Source of the DNA: Siphonodentalium dalli
Taxonomy: Eukaryota > Mollusca > Scaphopoda > Gadilida > Siphonodentaliidae
Length of the DNA stretch: 64,000 nucleotides
NCBI GenBank assembly: GCA_032622095.1
Contig: CP136066.1
Span: forward strand, 109,949,319 to 110,013,318
Direction: 5' to 3'
Made by a program: the position numbers and the translations under genes. Numbering within the stretch: position 1 is the first letter of the stretch; each line of letters begins with the position of its first letter. A model generated the notes under the pieces. The model saw nothing but the letters and a program-made list of their open reading frames with translations, searched no databases and was not told the DNA's origin. Positions 59,022-64,000 of this stretch are shown here, in pieces.

Positions 59022-61080
59022 ACAATTTATCGGGTTCTGAAATATAGAAAAATAAGTATTGGGGGGGGGGGGGGGCATAACAGCCAGTGTAGCCTGTGTT
59101 AAATGTGACGTTACTGGTTTGAAGGTTTAATTATTTTACAAAACTGGGAATGTTCACAAAAAAAGTTAATAACAAAAACAGTTCAGAACTGAATACGAAA
59201 ATCATGTTACGTATCCAAATACGTCACATGATTTTCGTATTCAGTTCTGTCGTGGTCTATTTTTGGGTTGAAAATTGTCAATTTGAGTAAAACAGATGGG
59301 TAAAATTTAGCGTTTTGTGGGTTAAAACATAACTCAGTAACACATTTACGATGAAGCTAAAGTACAGACATCTGATTACACTTACGTGGAAAATAAAACA
59401 TGCTTGATGGGACCTATGCCAAAGATAATGGCTCAGCATAGATTTGAAGTACAATATCACCTCCCAGGTTGTCCATATTGGCTGGAAATTGAGTATTGCT
59501 ACCTAGTCATTGGTAGTCAAATTTATGTTTTCCTTTGTCCATGCACATAATGAGTTGAACTGTCTTAGTTGCATCAGGACAAGGTTATTTATTTCAGTTT
59601 TACTTTTCTTGAAGCTTTTTATGTTTACACGATTGTTGAAGTTTCCGGTCTCTTTGATTTATTAGTGGCTGTTTTAAAATACCATGATCAGTTTTATCAA
59701 GAAAGATCTAAGTTTAGTTCATGTAGTTTAAAAAAAACAAAAGCTTTTAATTTTTTTTGTACATCTGCTGAAGTTTCTGGTCTCACTGTTTCATAAGTTC
59801 AATGAAATACCTAATTTATTTTAGTTATAGATTTTTTAACTGTTTTATTTAAAGGATTGTTGAAGGTCTCCATCCTATTTTTAGTTATTATTTTGAAGAA
59901 AAAATATGGTTCCATATATATAGCAGATATGGCACAGTGGCATGTTATATATATATACGTCTCCGAGACATGCCGAGTGTTGCTCTTCGAATATGACTGG
60001 GACTATACAACACACAAGATGCCTATTTTTACACTTGCTTATGATTCCAGATTTCACTAAGTTTTATTTATAAATATGTCCATGCCAATGTTCTTTCCGA
60101 AGGGAAAGTTCACTAAAAAGTTTTAAAAAATTGGATACGTTACATAATTTTCAATTTTACAATTTATCGGGTTGTACGGGGTGTGAAAAACTGAAAATAA
60201 GTATCTGGGGGGGGGGCATAACGGACTGTGTTAAATGTGACAGTACTGGTTTGAAGGTTTAATTATTTTACAAAACTGGGAAAGTTCACAAAAAAAGTTA
60301 AAATTATGGATACGTAACATGATTTTCGTATTCAGTTCTGTCGTGTTGTACTTTTGTGTTGAAAATTGTCAATTTGAGTAAAAAATAATGGGCAAAATTA
60401 AGCGTTTTGCGCGTGAAAACCAAGGGACATAACTCAGTGACAAATTTACGAGGAAGGTTTAGTACAGACATTTAATTACAATTACACCTATACAATTTCT
60501 GTCGAAAATAAAACATGCTTGATGGGACCTATGCCAAAGATAATGGCTCAGCATAGATTTGCAGTACAGAATACCCCCCTCCCAGGTTGGCCAAAATTGC
60601 TGGAAATTGTGTATTGCTACCTGATGCACTGATGACAGCTATTTTCTAGTCATTAATAGTCACATTAATGTTTGAGACAATTGCTCGTTCTTTTTCAATG
60701 CACACAGTGATAACTAAGGTATTAGTTACATCAGGACAAGTTTATGTTTACAAGACTATTGAAGTGTCCAATTTCTTTGATTTCTTAGTGGCTGTTTTAT
60801 AATATCATGCTGTTTTGTCAAGCAAGATCTGAGTTTATTTTATAAAAACAAAAGCTTTTAAATTTTCCAAGACTGTTGAAGTTTATACCCTCACTGTTGT
60901 TTCATAAGTTCATCAAGGAAATACCTAATTTATTTAGTTACACATTTTCTGAACTGTTTTATTTACAGGAATGATGAAGGTCTCCATCCTATTTTTTTAC
61001 TTCTTATTATTTTGATGAAAATATATTATTCCAAATTTCACTAAGTTTATTTTCTAAAAATGTCCATGCCGAATTCTTTT
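59022..61080. repeat. Tandem duplication, about 1.1 kb and 0.9 kb
   Basis: Copy 1 (about 59022-60157) and copy 2 (about 60158-61080) share, in order, TTATCGGGTT, a G run plus GCATAAC, TGGTTTGAAGGTTTAATT, CATGATTTTCGTATTCAGTT, AAAACATGCTTGATGGGACC, GATAATGGCTCAGCATAG and TTTCACTAAGTTT. Copy 2 lacks several segments. The only coding-like frames are short and AT-rich. Confidence 0.8.
59184..59249. repeat. 66-bp hairpin present only in copy 1 of the tandem duplication
   Basis: CAGAACTGAATACGAAAATC at 59184-59203 is the inverse of GATTTTCGTATTCAGTTCTG at 59230-59249. The pairing continues inward through ATGT/ACAT. Copy 2 has only the right arm (about 60320-60339), so copy 1 gained a local inverted duplication, perhaps by template switching. 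Confidence 0.85.
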
Positions 61081-61082
61081 CG

Positions 61083-61170
61083 AATGGTGTCGGGAAGGAC
61101 ATTTTTCACCTCACCGTCCCATATGCAACATGCCATATATAGCTTACTGTCAACTCCCATATGAGGTCCC
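61083..61170 (-). repeat. Fragment inverted relative to 27.8 kb
   Basis: GGTGTCGGGAAGGA, ATATGCAACATGCCATA and CATATGAGGTCC match 27810-27895 in inverse order. Confidence 0.6.
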
Positions 61171-61973
61171 AGTATTTTTTTAACCATAGGTATGGTGTTT
61201 ATTTTTGCTGTTATAGTGTGTTTAAGCTGTCACAAATGTAAAATTTGGGCACAACAGTTCTTTAGTAAAAAAAATTACGTGAGGTTTTTTTTGCCTCTCA
61301 GAACAGTATACCTTCCTGCAAATTTGTTACTACCACCAACTTATATCCTATAAAACAATTGAATCCACTGTTAATTTGGTGCCTCAGTTGTCTCCATGAA
61401 ATGTGTCATTCGCGCGTCAACGCGATACGACGGTATATATAGGCACACAAATAGTCCCACGAAAATAATTATGGCAATTATTTTGGAAACTCATCATTCA
61501 TGGACAGATTCCGGTATTATATTATCAGTCTGTGGTGTAGCTGTCAAAATCCTTGTTGCATGTACGTGAATTTATTATACGCTCAACAATAGACTATAGA
61601 AGAAATCGCCATCAGATAATAGTCGCTATCCATCGCTAGGAGTGAAGATAGAAAATTATACTTTCATTGTAGCTTTGACGTTACGGACATATATGACGTA
61701 ACTATATGAATTTCTTGAATAACTATCATCGGATTGTAAAATGTTAACCTTAAATCTATAATGAAGTATTATATTTGAATGTGATAAGATTATAATGGAT
61801 ATTATTTACTGAAATGCCTTAAGTATAATTTCATTGTGGTGCATTTTGAAATACAATAGTGATAAATGACAGCAATCAGCTCTTTAGTGGCTCAATTCAA
61901 GGTTAAATGAAGCCTAGTTGTCTTTACAAATGATTAATTTATATGCACAGCACGCGTATAATAAAAAGAAAAT
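61171..61973. other. Non-coding stretch
   Basis: Nothing recognised. Confidence 0.4.
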
Positions 61974-62122
61974 CTAGTGTTTTTATGGGAACCGAAAATT
62001 ATCCCATTCGAGACCAAGACAACTGTTTATTTTTCGCTTGTGGCAAGCCACTCGCGAAAAATAGACATTTATCTCGGTCACACATGAGATCATTTTCGGT
62101 ATCTATACTCAAAAACACTAGA
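61974..62122. repeat. 149-bp hairpin element
   Basis: CTAGTGTTTTT opposes AAAAACACTAG, ACCGAAAAT opposes ATTTTCGGT, and TTTTTCGC opposes GCGAAAAA, around a CTTGTGGCAAGCCACTCG centre. It is the third hairpin of the same plan as 18302 and 47612. Confidence 0.75.
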
Positions 62123-62123
62123 T

Positions 62124-63117
62124 ATCCTCTATGTTTCTCACTGCACAGGAATATTGTAAAATCAGCGCTGTGACAGCAGTGAATATTAGTTAAAAGGGAA
62201 CTCTGGTAGAGATACTTCTCAACCTTCCATTACATTTGTTAACGGAATTATTGTCGTATTGTTTATTGTGGGTATCGTTTATTCCGAGCTAAGAAGTAGA
62301 TATTCACTAAATATTGAGCATATTTAGACGTTATATATATTTCTTTTGAAATAACCCATTCATCAAATTGATTCACTAATTGGACACTCCGTGTGTCTCT
62401 ATATAAGTAACCAAGCATTTTATATAGTTTTTATTAGCAGTTTCGTGTTTAATTAATTTTGTTGCCGCTACCCACCCTAACTCAACAGGCGCCACCCTCG
62501 TAACATGCGGATGGCTAATTTCGAGGAAATTGCGGAAACAATATGGTATAAATCAATTCTGATGCATCTAGCTATCTATCTCTGACGCAGGGCACTGATC
62601 TGCCAACATTAAATCACATATATCATTAGACTCCTGGAATGCTTATATATTTATGGTGATAATCACGTCGCCACTCTCAAAACTTTAAACCACACCATTA
62701 TAGATTCCTTGTTCCGTTGAGTTTCTATTAATATTAAATTGATTGGGAAGAAATCGGGGACAAAATACATTTTTATGAATGTTGCTGCCCTCCATCATCC
62801 CCTATGGCACCACTTGGTCATCTTCAAACAACACAATTAGATTTGCATCATGACAATGACTGTATAGCATTAAGTTTGGTGAAAATCGGCGACATTATTT
62901 TTCACTTTTGGTGACGCTCCCTTTCACCCCCGATTCGTATATGGTCATTTTCTTTAAAATACACGATTTTATTACACACTTAGACGTGATTTATAAGGAT
63001 TTCTTGGTGAGTTAAAAGTGATAATGTCACACCTGTGAATTACGTCACCGGTGAGAGCACGCGATTTTAGACAGTTCCGTCTAAGCAGGAACTATTTTCA
63101 CTTTCTGCGGCTCAAAC
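62124..63117. other. Non-coding stretch
   Basis: No gene recognised. TTACGTCACCGG near 63040 is a CRE half-site-like phrase upstream of the short frame at 63118. Confidence 0.4.
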
Positions 63118-63252
63118 ATGGTTGAAGTTGAACAGAAACGAACTGCTAACGATGATGCAGAAGCAGTTAATAAAGTGGTAAAATGAAGAAGAATCTTACC
63201 TATTATCGACTCCGATGATTCGGACGATGTCATATATATTCCAGTAAAATGA
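63118..63252 (+). pseudogene. Short coding-like frame with one internal TGA
   Basis: One frame reads MVEVEQKRTANDDAEAVNK, then VVK, a TGA at 63184-63186, and RRILPIIDSDDSDDVIYIPVK before a TGA at 63250-63252. The composition (charged, then an IIDSDDSDD acidic run) looks like real protein sequence on both sides of the stop. The stop could be a CGA-to-TGA change in a Lys/Arg-rich patch. I do not recognise the family; it may be an exon relic or the fossil start of a transposon protein. Confidence is low. Confidence 0.3.
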
Positions 63253-64000
63253 ACTACGAACAATTCCATGTGAACAATACATTTATCCAGTTCCGAGCTG
63301 AATTTCCACGTGTTGCACTTCGAGAGTTTGTTTACGTCGATGATTAAAATATCGTCACTTCGAAACTTATCTTTCTACTTTTAGCACGATTTCCAAACAT
63401 TTCCTGTATGAACCAACATTATTTACACACACACCATCAGCATCTTCACAATATTCCGTTCCAAGTGCCATGCTTGTTCGGTCAGAATAAACACAATATT
63501 TACAGAGAATTTCCGAAACTTTAAAAAATGAATGGCATCAAATTATCGTTACGTCACAATTATTTAAATTTGTGTCCGTCCGCGTAACTGCACGCGCAAC
63601 TGTACGTTGGGGTTCAAAATGGGAGAATCAGCTGATCTGGGCTTATTTTGTCACATCTTCTCTTTAGGAATTAGCAACTTTTAGTGGTTGAAAGTGTGTA
63701 ATAAACAGAATAATCAATTGGTTTCGATGATAACGTGACATAATTCACTCGGGGAGCCGGGCCTGGTAAAACCCGAGTGACTCTCTATATATTTATCGTA
63801 TCATGATTAATATAAGTTTTATGAAAATCGACGACACATAGATATTGTTGGTTATAACTATGTTGCCCCGATCTCCCCTCTCGATGTCATTCAGAGTATG
63901 ATATATAAGTTTACCGGAAATTTGCGACACAGAATATTTCTATAAATTTTGATGGCCTCTTTCTCCATCCCTGACTCGAACGACACCACTTTAACGTATT
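63253..64000. other. Non-coding stretch
   Basis: No gene recognised. A small hairpin CACTCGGGG...ACCCGAGTG lies at about 63747-63779, built like the centres of the hairpin elements above. Confidence 0.4.

Overview
This window looks like gene-poor, AT-rich, repeat-saturated nuclear DNA of a marine invertebrate. A lophotrochozoan such as a mollusc is my best guess; I cannot fix the phylum. The reasons are: no bacterial-style operons; one exon-like coding block for an IgGFc-binding-protein N-terminal domain, a family expanded in such animals; a tRNA-derived SINE head; a decayed LINE ORF1 fragment; a large cut-and-paste transposon of a type common in aquatic invertebrates; and many short TIR elements whose target-site duplications (TSDs) can be read directly.

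Layout. 1-2775: non-coding, with a SINE head (about 791-861) and a degenerate duplication (2241-2487). 2776-8189: a 5.4-kb DNA transposon with about 537-bp TIRs around a frameshifted minus-strand transposase-like gene. 8190-15140: relic repeats, a 2.1-kb foldback element whose interior is an inverted (ATC/GAT)n tract, an 876-877-bp poly-G element, and a TTAA-flanked MITE. 15985-17830: a degenerate satellite interrupted by an 8-bp-TSD foldback element. 19300-20960: a LINE ORF1 relic, then the IgGFc-domain exon with one frameshift; this is the only convincing host coding sequence. 21.5-29.3 kb: duplicated non-coding repeats and a second 8-bp-TSD foldback. 29.8-35.5 kb: four TTAA-flanked MITEs of two families and a minisatellite. 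37.2-39.05 kb: the larger satellite block. 39-46.3 kb: repeats rich in X-box-like and TCAAGGTCA-like sites, plus two insertions of a transposon carrying 3 or 7 units of a roughly 161-bp tandem repeat. 47.3-49.6 kb: a perfect 41-bp-arm hairpin, a third foldback, and a duplicated cluster of NRF-1-like and CArG-like sites. 50.4-54.4 kb: a giant inverted repeat with roughly 1.5-kb arms. 55.0-61.2 kb: another foldback, a Harbinger-like MITE and a roughly 1.1-kb tandem duplication. The rest is mostly featureless.

The most distinctive pattern is a set of foldback elements whose inverted ends are arrays of short direct repeats. Three (16.4, 28.1 and 47.5 kb) use different sequences but the same 16-bp period with a shared GAAG-containing core, and two of these have exact 8-bp TSDs. 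This resembles the architecture described for sea-urchin TU foldback elements. Coordinates were read by eye, so repeat limits given as approximate may be off by tens of bases.
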